NCBI GenBank assembly: GCA_035628995.1
Contig: DASPIR010000029.1
Span: 82,934-146,933, forward strand
Reading direction: 5' to 3'
Length of the DNA stretch: 64,000 nt
Source: Clostridia bacterium
Lineage (GTDB): Bacteria; Bacillota; Clostridia; Lutisporales; Lutisporaceae
Shown here: in pieces, positions 44,232 through 52,573 of the stretch
Position numbering within the stretch: the stretch's first letter is position 1
Layout of the letters: the number at the start of each line of letters is the position of its first letter
Translations under genes and position numbers: made by a program
Notes under the pieces: model-generated
Seen by the model: the letters and a program-made list of their open reading frames with translations, nothing else
Told to the model about the DNA's origin: nothing
Database searches by the model: none

Positions 44232-44882
44232 TTATTTCCCTGCCTTGTTCATAAAATTTTCAAAAAACGCAACAATGTTCATTATCCTGATGCAGTCGTC
44301 AATCCCCTTCTGCCTTTTTTCAGATACAAAAGGCTTTACCGAATTCATAAGCAATATCCTTCTGTCATCCTTTACCCCTGCAAACATCTTATCAAAAAGC
44401 AGCCCCATCAAAGCCTTCTCATCAAAGCCGCCCAGGCTGTCTGCTAAGGATGCCTGGGGTGATTCCTGGGATGATTCCTGGCTTTCACCTGGCTCAGGTG
44501 TCTCTTTTTCTTCTACTACTTCATTTTTTTTTTGAGGGCCAAGACCCGAGAGGAGCATGCCCATAAGTTGTCTTTTCAGACCTTCCATATCATTACTTTT
44601 AAGCATATTCACAAGCTGATCGCTTGAACCGTCTGCTGACTTGTTATTTGTCAGATATTTTATAATATCCTCTTTTAAGCCATCTACATCCCCTCTGTTG
44701 ATTTTATCCTTTATGCCCGGGTCTATATTGCTGTTTTGGCTTATTTCATTTACCAGCATATTCTTAACCTGGTCCGGTGACACGTTATTTACATCTATGC
44801 CCCCCATTTTTTCGGAAACCATCTTTTTTATCTCGTTGAGTCCTTTATCAGATTCATTATTGTCCTTACCATAATATGGCAT
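44232..44882 (-). CDS. Hydrophilic protein with Ser/Pro/Glu linker, unknown
   Basis: 216-aa soluble protein. The N-terminal half is helical with acidic segments (NEIKKMVSEKMGGIDVNN), the middle (about 130-145) is a Pro-Glu-Ser-Gln linker, and the C-terminal 70 residues include LLFDKMFAGVKDDRRILLMNS and a final helix. Ribosome binding site GGAGGT. Second gene of a three-gene operon with 44903-45118 and 44060-44230. I do not recognise the family; operon context and a possible late-sporulation promoter suggest a spore-associated role, which is inference. Confidence 0.72.
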   Translation of the reverse strand: MPYYGKDNNESDKGLNEIKKMVSEKMGGIDVNNVSPDQVKNMLVNEISQNSNIDPGIKDKINRGDVDGLKEDIIKYLTNNKSADGSSDQLVNMLKSNDMEGLKRQLMGMLLSGLGPQKKNEVVEEKETPEPGESQESSQESPQASLADSLGGFDEKALMGLLFDKMFAGVKDDRRILLMNSVKPFVSEKRQKGIDDCIRIMNIVAFFENFMNKAGK

Positions 44883-44902
44883 TTCCTGACCTCCAATCTT
44901 AT

Positions 44903-45118
44903 TTAGAAATATACTGTTTTGGGTTTGAGCCTTTTCCTGTTGCTGCTCTTGTGTATATAGCAGATTGCTTCTTCTAGAACAGGCTCAGGTATGCTCACAT
45001 CAAGTCCATCTTCAAGCTTTTCTTCTGTTATGTCATTTTCTTCCTTGGTCAGAGTTGTGAGAAATAAAAGTAGCAGCAGAGTTGAATCAGTTTCATCAAA
45101 AAAACCGTCCAATGCCAT
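44903..45118 (-). CDS. Small acidic protein, first gene of the operon
   Basis: 71-aa protein with a very short leucine block (STLLLLLFLTTLTKEEN) after an acidic N-terminus, and a basic C-terminal tail. AAAGGGGG precedes the ATG. The two following genes are close and on the same strand. An 18-bp sequence 115 bp upstream is shared with the region in front of the coat-like gene at 63339 and resembles a SigK promoter. Family not recognised. Confidence 0.65.
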   Translation of the reverse strand: MALDGFFDETDSTLLLLLFLTTLTKEENDITEEKLEDGLDVSIPEPVLEEAICYIHKSSNRKRLKPKTVYF

Positions 45119-45232
45119 GACCCCCTTTAAGTAAGAAATCTTACCCTTATTATCATTGTATTCTCTTCATACTCATTGGTTACAGCGTTTTTGAACTACT
45201 GAATTCCCTTGCGAAATGACGGCTACCACTCT

Positions 45233-45250
45233 ACTTCCATACTATGTACA
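45233..45250 (-). promoter_or_regulatory. Possible SigK-type promoter of the small-protein operon
   Basis: On the reverse strand CATAGTATG with an AC dinucleotide 17 bp upstream. This resembles the SigK pattern (AC, 16-17 bp, CATA-N3-TA) except for the final base. The 18-mer ACTTCCATACTATGTACA is identical to 63718-63735. Confidence 0.4.
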
Positions 45251-45369
45251 AACTAGGATATTGGTTACAGTAAATCTTTCTCTCCTCTGTATAAATAATG
45301 ATAAAACTATATATGTTATAATAAGATGTATTAAAAAGCACTGATTTATCGATAATAAGGAGGCACAAA

Positions 45370-45945
45370 ATGGCAAAACAGATGTGGAAGCCCGGTACTC
45401 TTTTATACCCCGTGCCGGCTGTGATGGTATCCTGCAGAAGCAGTGAAGGTGTGAACAATATCATAACAGTAGCATGGACGGGTATAGTCTGTTCAGATCC
45501 GGCTATGCTTTATGTATCTATACGACCTGAAAGATTCTCCTATTCTATGATAAAGGATACCGGCAGCTTTGTAGTAAATATACCGAATAGGAGCCTCACC
45601 TATGCAGTCGACTTCTGTGGGGTAAAATCCGGCAGGGATGTCAATAAGTTTGAGCACTTGGGTCTCACACCTCAAAAATCCAACCTGGTCGACGTCCCCT
45701 CCATCGGAGAATGCCCGGTAAACCTGGAGTGCAGGGTCAAGGACATAATTCCCTTAGGCTCTCACGATATGTTTATTGGCGAAATACTTTGTGTAGATGT
45801 AGAAGACGCGCTATTGGACAAAACCGGAAAGCTGCAGCTTAATAAAGCAGACTTGATATGCTACAATCACGGAGAGTACAGAGCCCTGGCAGATTCACTC
45901 GGGCATTTTGGCTACTCAGTCAGGAAAAAGCCGAAAAACAGATGA
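45370..45945 (+). CDS. Flavin reductase family protein
   Basis: 191-aa FMN-binding split-barrel protein. YPVPAVMVSCRSSEGVNNIITVAW, DPAMLYVSIRPERFSY, GSFVVNIPNRSL and GVKSGRDVNKFEHLG are the family blocks; HDMFIGEILCVDVED follows. Same family as the gene at 39266 but clearly a different member. AAGGAGG precedes the ATG. A bidirectional terminator separates it from the converging TPR gene. Confidence 0.9.
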   Translation: MAKQMWKPGTLLYPVPAVMVSCRSSEGVNNIITVAWTGIVCSDPAMLYVSIRPERFSYSMIKDTGSFVVNIPNRSLTYAVDFCGVKSGRDVNKFEHLGLTPQKSNLVDVPSIGECPVNLECRVKDIIPLGSHDMFIGEILCVDVEDALLDKTGKLQLNKADLICYNHGEYRALADSLGHFGYSVRKKPKNR

Positions 45946-45972
45946 TAATAAGAAGCCTTCAAAAAAGGAAAA

Positions 45973-46004
45973 AAAGTAAAGCCATGCAACTCATGCTTTA
46001 CTTT
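45973..46004. terminator. Bidirectional terminator
   Basis: AAAGTAAAGCCATG / CATGCTTTACTTT with one bulge, flanked by long A- and T-runs, between converging genes. Confidence 0.88.
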
Positions 46005-47707
46005 TTTTCTTTTTTGTATTGAAATTTGTTCTTTATTGCATTATTTATTATTTCTACCTTTCCAAGCAGCAAGCCGGATGATATGCCGTATTTCTCTGCG
46101 AGCCTGTGATCTGAAGCCTCGGCATTGCATAGATGGCAGTATGTATACTCCAATGCGGCAGCCCATACATTCACATCATCTATTTCCGGTACCTCAGGGA
46201 AGGTTGATTTTATGAACTCATACCAGATGTCTTCTACAATCTTCTTATATGGCCTTTTGTAACAGTTCCGCATCATAACCAACGCTTTAGTCTTTACCTC
46301 AACCCATGTCTCTTTCCACTCAGACTCAGGAAAGTCCAATGAATCAATGGTCACATTTTTTATCTCTCCATCAAAGTTCACAGTATATGGCTCCGCAGCC
46401 CCCAAGGAATTCAAAAGAAATACCGATTCCATCTTTATATAGTTCTCAACATCGTCCCTGAGCATGAATTTTTTTATTGCAGGCTCAGCTTCAACCAGCT
46501 TGTCGTTCTTTATCTTATTAAATATCAACTTCCTTAGGAAGTATTTGTCAAAGTTGATTCCAAAATAGAGTATATCAACCACATGCTTGTTTTTAGCAAG
46601 CTCAGTCTTGCATTCAGCAGTCTGCATCTCCATGAACTTGTATATGAAGTCCAGCCGATTCTTTATTTCTTCTCTCGGCAACTGATATACATATGGGAAA
46701 TGCAGGTTTTCGCTTTCGCTGTCCAACTGTTTTAATGCGGTCTCAATGTAGTAATCAGAGATCATGTTGTCATTATCAAGCTCATAAAGCTTCTCCCATA
46801 GCTTGATGCCTTCCTTGTACTTTTTGCTGTTAAATGCTGCAACTGCAGTAAAATGTATATACATAGGGTTTTCGGGGTCAACTGCCAAAAGCTTTTTAAA
46901 GGTTCTGTACGCATCAGTATGCTTCCCCAAGCTCCCATAGGTATCCCCTATTTTATATAGGTAATCCTCATTATCAGTGCGGATTTTGCTGATTATTCTT
47001 ATCTGCTTCTCGACCCAGCTGGTTGTACCTTGCTTATTATAGAATATTGCCAGGTTGCAATTCGCATGCACATTGGATTCCTCGTATATAAGCACCTCCC
47101 GGGCAAGCTCAATTGCTTTGTCCAAAAACCCCAGATAATAGTATGCGAGAGAGAGATTATTCCTTGCTGGCACAGCATTAGGAAGCATCTGCACCACTGT
47201 TTCAAATTTCTGGGTTGCCTTCTCATACTCCCTTTTCTCCAGATGGTCGATAGCTTCTTCTTCTACTTTGTATATCTTCTCGAGCTCCTCGTCATCCAAG
47301 TTGTTATTGGCATCCTTTATCATTGTAAGCATCTCCAGCAGTTCCTCTGCTTCTTCGGAGAATTCTCCATCCGGATCCTTTTCCAGATAAAGGCTGAAAT
47401 ATTCTGAAGATTTCTTTATTTTTTGCATTTGCAGGTAATTGCACCCCAATCCAAAATAGCACTCAAGGTAGTCAGGATCAAGGTTCTTGACTATATTGAC
47501 CAGTACCTCAGTGGAATGGTCAACATTCCCAAGCTCTGCCAGCAGTCCGGCATAATTGAACTGTATAAAGCTATCATGAGGCTTAAGCCTGACAGCTTTT
47601 TCTACATATCTTAAGGCAGTCTTCAGCATGCCCTTCTGGATATATTTGTATCCAAGGTCAAAATAAAACTCCGCCCCTCTTTCGAAGGTCACAACTTTGT
47701 TGCTCAT
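45998..47707 (-). CDS. Tetratricopeptide repeat protein
   Basis: 569-aa cytoplasmic protein. At least eight TPR units in the first 350 residues, such as AEFYFDLGYKYIQKGMLKTA, CYFGLGCNYLQMQKIKKSSE, ARNNLSLAYYYLGFLDKA and YKIGDTYGSLGKHTDAYRTF. The C-terminal 220 residues lack clear TPRs and contain a HATPase-free, Cys-containing helical region (YTYCHLCNAEASDHRLAEKYG). ATG at 47707 follows GGTGA; the longer frame overlaps the upstream gene. Partner proteins unknown. It follows the AlbA-2-type gene with 26 bp between. Confidence 0.85.
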   Translation of the reverse strand: MSNKVVTFERGAEFYFDLGYKYIQKGMLKTALRYVEKAVRLKPHDSFIQFNYAGLLAELGNVDHSTEVLVNIVKNLDPDYLECYFGLGCNYLQMQKIKKSSEYFSLYLEKDPDGEFSEEAEELLEMLTMIKDANNNLDDEELEKIYKVEEEAIDHLEKREYEKATQKFETVVQMLPNAVPARNNLSLAYYYLGFLDKAIELAREVLIYEESNVHANCNLAIFYNKQGTTSWVEKQIRIISKIRTDNEDYLYKIGDTYGSLGKHTDAYRTFKKLLAVDPENPMYIHFTAVAAFNSKKYKEGIKLWEKLYELDNDNMISDYYIETALKQLDSESENLHFPYVYQLPREEIKNRLDFIYKFMEMQTAECKTELAKNKHVVDILYFGINFDKYFLRKLIFNKIKNDKLVEAEPAIKKFMLRDDVENYIKMESVFLLNSLGAAEPYTVNFDGEIKNVTIDSLDFPESEWKETWVEVKTKALVMMRNCYKRPYKKIVEDIWYEFIKSTFPEVPEIDDVNVWAAALEYTYCHLCNAEASDHRLAEKYGISSGLLLGKVEIINNAIKNKFQYKKEKK

Positions 47708-47733
47708 ATTTAAATCACCAACTTCACTGAAAA

Positions 47734-48900
47734 TCAATATTTCATTAACCCAGGCAGTACCACCTTGAAAAGGTTCCTTTTTTCATTGTTTATGAATTTT
47801 GCGCCCCCATGCTGTTTGAAGGATTCATATATACTTTTCAATCCCGTTCCTGTCTTAAGGAATCTCCCCTTGTTGTCGAGTATCAGAAGCATTTGATACA
47901 ACCACTGATTCCTTCGGCAGGGGTTGTATTCCTCAACAAGCTCCGGCATTTCCTCATCACTGCAGGTGGCACCGGGATTGCTTATTTCTACCCTATTATT
48001 CTCTATCAATACGACGATTTCTCTACCCAATGAAAAATAGTCCCTATGTACGGCAGCATTCGCTACAGCTTCAATAACAGCCTCTATAGGGTATCCCGCG
48101 TTCATCTTTGCTATCTTTAAGCTCAGATAATCCTCAATTTCATCCAGCATTCTTGTAATTGGGCCCGAAAAATACATTACCTCATCCACACCGCATTTAT
48201 CTATCAGTCTTACCCCGGTATGAGGAAGGTACAACTGAGGGTGATAGCCGAAAGCAAGAAGTCCGCCAACAGTCGGGTGATACGCTCCATTATCCTCGTC
48301 TCTTCCTATTATACCAATTCCCTCAAGAAGTGTGTAGTAATCTTGATTGGTGTTGATAAGGCCTGTTTTGGAAATGTAGTCATTAACTATCTTCTCATCC
48401 AATTCCCTTAATTCAACCCTGTTGAGAACTATTCTTTCATACTGGAGCATTCCTGATTCCTGCAGCATGCTGGCTATTTCCTCGCGCCTTGCTATATCCG
48501 TAGTTGAACCTCTTCTTATGTAGAATACTCCGGTTTGTCTTATCTGATGAGGCTTCTGACTGCTTTTATATATGGTCAGCACTGCAATCTGGTTATCTTC
48601 AATGGGGATTATATCAAGATTCAAAGTCACAGGCGGATCACACCTTTGGCTTATAATCTGCTGTATCTGCTCTTCGGTATACTTTTTCCCTTCTATTCCC
48701 AATATGTTTTTCGTGCCGTCCTCTATTCCAAAAACTATATAACCCCTGCCCCCTTTTGAATTAGCTATTGCTGCAACATCCTTGGCCATTTCCTTTTTCT
48801 CGCTGTCAGTCTTTAAGGAAAGCTGGGCTTTAAAATCAAGTTTTGTGCCTTCCGGCTTCTGTAAAAGGGTATACAGCTTTTGCCTATCCAAACACTTCAC
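47734..48900 (-). CDS. AlbA-2/Schlafen-type protein with ATPase-like C-terminus
   Basis: 388-aa protein. The N-terminal 130 residues form an AlbA_2 (Schlafen-like) domain: EGTKLDFKAQLSLK, AIANSKGGRGYIVFGIEDG and FYIRRGSTTDIARREEI. The C-terminal part has an HATPase_c_4-like domain as in proteins annotated as RecG-related helicases (IEAVANAAVHRDYFSLG, GTGLKSIYESFKQHGG). No helicase motifs are present, so the helicase name would be misleading. GTG start with a rather close AAGAGG. Likely a regulator or nucleic-acid-binding protein; function not established. Confidence 0.83.
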   Translation of the reverse strand: MKCLDRQKLYTLLQKPEGTKLDFKAQLSLKTDSEKKEMAKDVAAIANSKGGRGYIVFGIEDGTKNILGIEGKKYTEEQIQQIISQRCDPPVTLNLDIIPIEDNQIAVLTIYKSSQKPHQIRQTGVFYIRRGSTTDIARREEIASMLQESGMLQYERIVLNRVELRELDEKIVNDYISKTGLINTNQDYYTLLEGIGIIGRDEDNGAYHPTVGGLLAFGYHPQLYLPHTGVRLIDKCGVDEVMYFSGPITRMLDEIEDYLSLKIAKMNAGYPIEAVIEAVANAAVHRDYFSLGREIVVLIENNRVEISNPGATCSDEEMPELVEEYNPCRRNQWLYQMLLILDNKGRFLKTGTGLKSIYESFKQHGGAKFINNEKRNLFKVVLPGLMKY

Positions 48901-48945
48901 ATCCTCTTTCAGATACTAAACTCAGGACTCTTGTACTCTGAGTCA

Positions 48946-48962
48946 GGCGAACACTGTTCGCC
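48946..48962. repeat. Short palindrome followed by CCTAC, copy 3
   Basis: GGCGAACA-C-TGTTCGCC followed by CCCTACACC. Same layout as copies at 9761 and 12117. Confidence 0.72.
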
Positions 48963-48970
48963 CCTACACC

Positions 48971-48998
48971 CGTAACCTCGTAACCTCTTAACCTGTTA
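48971..48998. repeat. Degenerate octamer array (CGTAACCT-like)
   Basis: CGTAACCT, CGTAACCT, CTTAACCT, then GTTATA, directly after the palindrome at 48946. The combination palindrome, CCTACAC, ACCTC-rich tandem units also occurs at 9761-9825. Confidence 0.65.
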
Positions 48999-49042
48999 TA
49001 TATAGTTTAACATAACATGGAAAATTATCAAAACAAAAAGCC

Positions 49043-49073
49043 GCGCATATATGTGTTATTCACATTTATGCGC
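49043..49073 (-). terminator. Terminator-like hairpin
   Basis: GCGCATATATGTG / CACATTTATGCGC with a 5-nt loop and T-rich sequence on the reverse strand, downstream of the 49143 gene. Confidence 0.7.
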
Positions 49074-49142
49074 GACTTTATTACATTTATTACACTTTTT
49101 AACCATTTCTCTTGAGCATTCAATTGCTTCCCAAGCTTTGAA

Positions 49143-49406
49143 TTATCTGATGATTGTATTAAGCTGGTTTCCTTTAAATCCAAAATCATCGTTTTTCAAA
49201 TACTTAAAGTCGTATTCCAATGACTGATACAATACATGTCCATAATCATCAATATTCCTGTTTGCTTCAGTCTTGTACTTTCTTCCTTTGTCATTGAAGC
49301 CTAGCTTCACTAATACTTCACTTATTAAATTCATTCTATTACCTCCCCTGTCGATTCTCCTCGCTGCGGTTCCGTTGATAAAATCACCTATTTCTGTAAT
49401 TGTCAT
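49143..49406 (-). CDS. Small protein of unknown function
   Basis: 87-aa protein with no membrane segment. Two starts are possible, each with a good ribosome binding site: ATG at 49406 (AAAGGAGG) and an internal ATG at 49334 (GGGAGG), the latter giving a 63-aa protein MNLISEVLVKLGF. The C-terminal part (YGHVLYQSLEYDFKYLK) is rich in aromatic and charged residues. I do not recognise the family. Confidence 0.55.
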   Translation of the reverse strand: MTITEIGDFINGTAARRIDRGGNRMNLISEVLVKLGFNDKGRKYKTEANRNIDDYGHVLYQSLEYDFKYLKNDDFGFKGNQLNTIIR

Positions 49407-49457
49407 TTATGACCGCCTCCTTTCACAAGCTGTAAAGTAGGTGTGCTGTATAATATT

Positions 49458-49488
49458 AAAAGGCCATGGGGTATACCCATGACCTTTT
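49458..49488 (-). terminator. Terminator-like hairpin
   Basis: AAAAGGCCATGGG / CCCATGACCTTTT with a 5-nt loop, upstream of the 49143 gene and downstream of the 37-aa gene. Confidence 0.7.
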
Positions 49489-49538
49489 AAAAGCGCTTAA
49501 AAGATGACTCTTATGCATTTAGTTATATAAATACAAAA

Positions 49539-49562
49539 GTCACAGGCCTATGGCCCGTGACT
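49539..49562 (-). terminator. Terminator of the 37-aa gene
   Basis: AGTCACAGGCC / GGCCCGTGACT with a 2-nt loop; the reverse strand continues TTTTGTATTTAT. Confidence 0.78.
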
Positions 49563-49579
49563 GCTAAACATACTATATG

Positions 49580-49693
49580 TTATCTATCAAATCTCAGGCC
49601 GTGATATATAATTTTGGGCATACTGACGCTGTATGCAAAAAAGTCTCTGCTGCCTACTGCAGTGTTAATCGCTACAACTACGCTTCTATTCAT
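49580..49693 (-). CDS. Very small protein, 37 aa, unknown
   Basis: MNRSVVVAINTAVGSRDFFA followed by a segment ending in YHGLRFDR. A near-perfect AAGAAGGAGG lies 8 nt upstream of the ATG and a strong terminator begins 18 bp after the stop codon, so the reading frame is framed by both signals. It is too short for most annotation cut-offs. No signal peptide or Cys; could be a peptide, a toxin-like or regulatory product, or a leader. No family recognised. Confidence 0.5.
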   Translation of the reverse strand: MNRSVVVAINTAVGSRDFFAYSVSMPKIIYHGLRFDR

Positions 49694-49835
49694 TTTCACG
49701 ACCTCCTTCTTAATATTCATATTGATATGTATTTTTACTACTTTTTAACTATACCATTAAATTACCATTTTTACAATACTTCCAAATATTACAATTCCGT
49801 AACAGGAATTTCTTCTGTATGCCTTTGGAGAAACC

Positions 49836-49863
49836 GTTACGAGTTGCGAGTTACGAGTGTTTA
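49836..49863. repeat. Degenerate heptamer array (GTTACGA-like)
   Basis: GTTACGA, GTTGCGA, GTTACGA, GTGTTTA: four consecutive 7-bp units. Confidence 0.65.
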
Positions 49864-49891
49864 CGCAGAACTCCGAAGCTCCTTCTTAATT

Positions 49892-49919
49892 CGCGAAACG
49901 CGTAACGCGAAACCCGAAC
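49892..49919. repeat. Degenerate heptamer array (CGCGAAA-like)
   Basis: CGCGAAA, CGCGTAA, CGCGAAA, CCCGAAC: four consecutive 7-bp units just downstream of degU. Confidence 0.65.
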
Positions 49920-49938
49920 CACACCCATTAGGAATACC

Positions 49939-50583
49939 CTACTTCTTAATATTATTCTTATATGCATAAATAGCTGCTTGTGTTCTGTCACTGACGTTTA
50001 TTTTCCTGAATATGTTGGAAACATGGTTCTTTACTGTCTTTTCACTTATGAAAAGTCTTTCGGCAATATCCTTATTGTTCAAACCATCCGCTATAAGGGT
50101 TATTACCTCATATTCTCTCTGTGTCAGCTCATTTTCATTCTTAATTCTGGTACCCCTTGGCCTGTTGAATTCCCTTATTAGTTCTGCTGCCAGCTTGGGT
50201 TGTATGTACGACTCACCTATATAAGCATCCCTTATAGCCTTAAAGAAACTGGCCGAATCGGAATCTTTAAGAATATAACCAGAAGCTCCTATTTGCATTG
50301 TCTCCAACAGATATTCCCTGTCCTCATGTATTGTAAGTATTACAACTCTTGTGTCTATTCCGTCTTCCTTGAGCTTCTTCAGTGCTTTTATACCATTCAT
50401 TATAGGCATGTTTATATCCAGAAGCAGTACATCAGGTTTAAGCGCCTCAACTCTCTCTATGGTTTCAACTCCATTGGAAGCCTGTCCTATAACTTCAAAG
50501 TCAGCTTCCAGTTCCAGGAGTTGTTTGAGTCCTTCTCTGACTATGGAGTGGTCATCTGCAATCAATATCTTTATCTTATCCAC
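49939..50583 (-). CDS. degU: DegU-like response regulator
   Basis: 214-aa NarL/FixJ-type regulator. Receiver domain with ADDHS and the phosphoacceptor Asp in LLLDINMPIMNG; C-terminal LuxR-type helix-turn-helix in LTQREYEVITLIADGLNNKD and ISEKTVKNHVSNIFRK. GTG at 50583, 1 bp after the degS stop codon, preceded by GGAGGG. DegU controls exoenzymes, motility and biofilm traits in Bacillus; here the targets are unknown. It pairs with DegS. Confidence 0.92.
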   Translation of the reverse strand: MDKIKILIADDHSIVREGLKQLLELEADFEVIGQASNGVETIERVEALKPDVLLLDINMPIMNGIKALKKLKEDGIDTRVVILTIHEDREYLLETMQIGASGYILKDSDSASFFKAIRDAYIGESYIQPKLAAELIREFNRPRGTRIKNENELTQREYEVITLIADGLNNKDIAERLFISEKTVKNHVSNIFRKINVSDRTQAAIYAYKNNIKK

Positions 50584-50584
50584 A

Positions 50585-51736
50585 TTATCCCTCCTCATTT
50601 ATATTCAAAGAAATGCTAACAAATATTTTAGTACCCTTTCCACGGGATGTCTTCACATCAAACTTCCCATCCAGGAGTTCTACCCGCTCTTTCATACTGA
50701 GTAAACCATAGCCTCCGTCGTCTCGTCTGTCTACCTTAAGCATGCTCTTGTCAAAGCCCTTTCCATCATCACTGATTAGTAGATTTAACTGTTCCTTGGT
50801 GAATTCAACTCTGATACTCGCATTCTGAGCCTCTGAGTGCTTCTTGATATTGGTTAGTGCCTCCTGTACAATTCTGAATGCAGCAAGCTCTATAACCGAT
50901 TTTAATGGCTTTGGATCTCCAAATACCAAAAAGTCAACAAATACTTTGTTATTTTCAACATAGTTTGAAATATATCTTTGAAGGGTGGGAACCAATCCCA
51001 AGTCATCCAGGGACATTGGCCTCAAATCATATATGATTTTTCTTACATCACTGAGGCTGGAACGGAGAAAACCTTTGAGATTGACAAGCTCCTCCTTTGC
51101 TTTCTCCTTATCCATATCTATAAGCTTTTCACACAGTTCGGTCTTAATAACAAGATTGGCTATGAGCTGTGCAGGGCCATCATGTATCTCCCTTGCAACC
51201 CTCTTTCTTTCTTCTTCCTGTGCTCTAATAATCTTTACCCCAAGGTATTGCTTCTGCTTGATATCCTCCAGCTGTATTGAAAGATCCTGAAGTCCGCCGC
51301 TGAGATACCCCATTGCGACTCCCACTTTGGAAACGAGGGATTCCGCTTTGTTTGCAGTATCTCTAGCAACTTTGAGCCTTCTCTCCAGCTCACCTCTCCG
51401 CTGTATAAGCAACTGTTCCTCTACCTTTTTCGTCATTAACTCAACTTGAAGGTCCTTGGCCTTATCGTAGGCCCTTTTTACATCCTCTTCCTTGTACTCC
51501 TTTATGTTCTTGCTCACTATCATAAGCTGATACCGGCAATCCTTGTCGAGCTTTTCGAGCCTGTCCACCTGTTTGATTAAATCTGCTGCAATTATTCTTA
51601 CCTTTTCCAGCTCTTCCTCCACAAGCCGGCATTCACTACGAGAATTCTCAGCTATGCTAAATATTTCAACCTTACTTTTCTCAATTATATCTACAGTACT
51701 TTTGATTATCTCATTTAACCTGTCTATAATGAACAC
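50585..51736 (-). CDS. degS: DegS-like sensor histidine kinase
   Basis: 383-aa cytoplasmic kinase. A long N-terminal coiled-coil sensor domain (about 1-165), then HisKA_3 with the phosphoacceptor His185 in REIHDGPAQLIANL and a HATPase domain with KHSEAQ, DDGKGFD and GYGLLSMKERVELL. No membrane segment, as in DegS. The start is uncertain: the GTG at 51736 directly abuts AAGGGG, and the codon ATT 6 bp later would be better spaced but is rarely used. Overlaps the degU ribosome binding site. Confidence 0.9.
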   Translation of the reverse strand: MFIIDRLNEIIKSTVDIIEKSKVEIFSIAENSRSECRLVEEELEKVRIIAADLIKQVDRLEKLDKDCRYQLMIVSKNIKEYKEEDVKRAYDKAKDLQVELMTKKVEEQLLIQRRGELERRLKVARDTANKAESLVSKVGVAMGYLSGGLQDLSIQLEDIKQKQYLGVKIIRAQEEERKRVAREIHDGPAQLIANLVIKTELCEKLIDMDKEKAKEELVNLKGFLRSSLSDVRKIIYDLRPMSLDDLGLVPTLQRYISNYVENNKVFVDFLVFGDPKPLKSVIELAAFRIVQEALTNIKKHSEAQNASIRVEFTKEQLNLLISDDGKGFDKSMLKVDRRDDGGYGLLSMKERVELLDGKFDVKTSRGKGTKIFVSISLNINEEG

Positions 51737-52059
51737 CCCTTGCTTCGTTTCCGATTATCCGATATTGCTGCGAAATATGTCTTAATAGGGTTTCCCTATT
51801 ACTATTATCGCTGAATAATCGAACTTTGTTAATAAAAAACTACCAAATGCTTATATTCCATGTTGAAATGCAAGTCTCTGCATTAAACTGACATTAGCCA
51901 CTAAGCTAGTACCCTTTATATACGCATTATACTATTATATTATTAAATTGTTAATAGTGGGTTTCCTATAGTGTTACAATTTTCTTTCTATTCCACATTT
52001 TTCCTTGTAGTTCGGCAACAAAAAAAGTGCGGTTCCGTGCCGCACTTTAAAGCTGAGTC
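51737..52059. other. Intergenic space, presumed degSU promoter
   Basis: 323 AT-rich bases without a recognisable gene. The cheW terminator lies at 52024. I see no convincing promoter pair. Confidence 0.5.
52024..52048 (-). terminator. Terminator of cheW
   Basis: AAAGTGCGG / CCGCACTTT with a 7-nt loop; T-run on the reverse strand (TTTTTT). Confidence 0.9.
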
Positions 52060-52509
52060 TTACATGGTAGCAAGTTGTACCTGCTCCTGATCATTGAGCA
52101 GGAAGTTCAGGTCGAGTATTATTAGCAGCCTGTCCCCTTGTTTTCCTATGCCTGTTATATATTTTCTATCCACCCCGGCTATTATCTCAGGGGTCTCCTG
52201 AATATTCGCCTCGTTCAATGTCAACACCTCTGATGCGTCATCGACAATAAAGGCGATCTGTTTTTCTCCGAAATTGATAACAATAGTCCTGGTATTATCA
52301 GTTAACTCTTGTTCAGGGATATTGAATCTCTTTTTTAAGCTTATAACCGGAATAACGTTGCCTCTGAGGTTCATTACTCCTTCTACAAATGCAGGGGTAT
52401 TAGGCACCTTAACCGGTTCCTCATAAGGCCCAATTTCTTGAACCTGCATTATATTTACACCATACTCTTCCTTACCGAGCTTAAAAATAACAAATTGCAC
52501 TTCAGCCAT
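52060..52509 (-). CDS. cheW: Chemotaxis coupling protein CheW
   Basis: 149-aa scaffold that links receptors to CheA. MAEVQFVIFKLGKEEYGVNI, NTPAFVEGVMNLRGNVIPVISL and GIGKQGDRLLIILDLN are the classic CheW blocks. ATG at 52509 follows GGGAGGG by 6 nt. It is an orphan: no other chemotaxis or motility genes are in the window. A role in another signalling pathway cannot be excluded. Confidence 0.93.
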   Translation of the reverse strand: MAEVQFVIFKLGKEEYGVNIMQVQEIGPYEEPVKVPNTPAFVEGVMNLRGNVIPVISLKKRFNIPEQELTDNTRTIVINFGEKQIAFIVDDASEVLTLNEANIQETPEIIAGVDRKYITGIGKQGDRLLIILDLNFLLNDQEQVQLATM

Positions 52510-52573
52510 AAAAATCCCTCCCATAGCTAATTATACCACTAAAACCAATTTTGTGAATAATTATTACAAATTT

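Noticed and set aside
44091..44447. 118-codon plus-strand frame
   Set aside because: Lies antisense to the 216-aa and 56-aa genes, which have ribosome binding sites and translational coupling.
47734..48900. Annotation as RecG-like ATP-dependent helicase
   Set aside because: No Walker or helicase motifs; only AlbA-2 and HATPase_c_4-like parts are visible.
48946..49000. CRISPR array
   Set aside because: The repeats are contiguous short units without spacers; no cas genes in the window.
49577..49969. 130-codon plus-strand frame
   Set aside because: No ribosome binding site; antisense to the 37-aa gene and the 3' end of degU and runs through two heptamer arrays.
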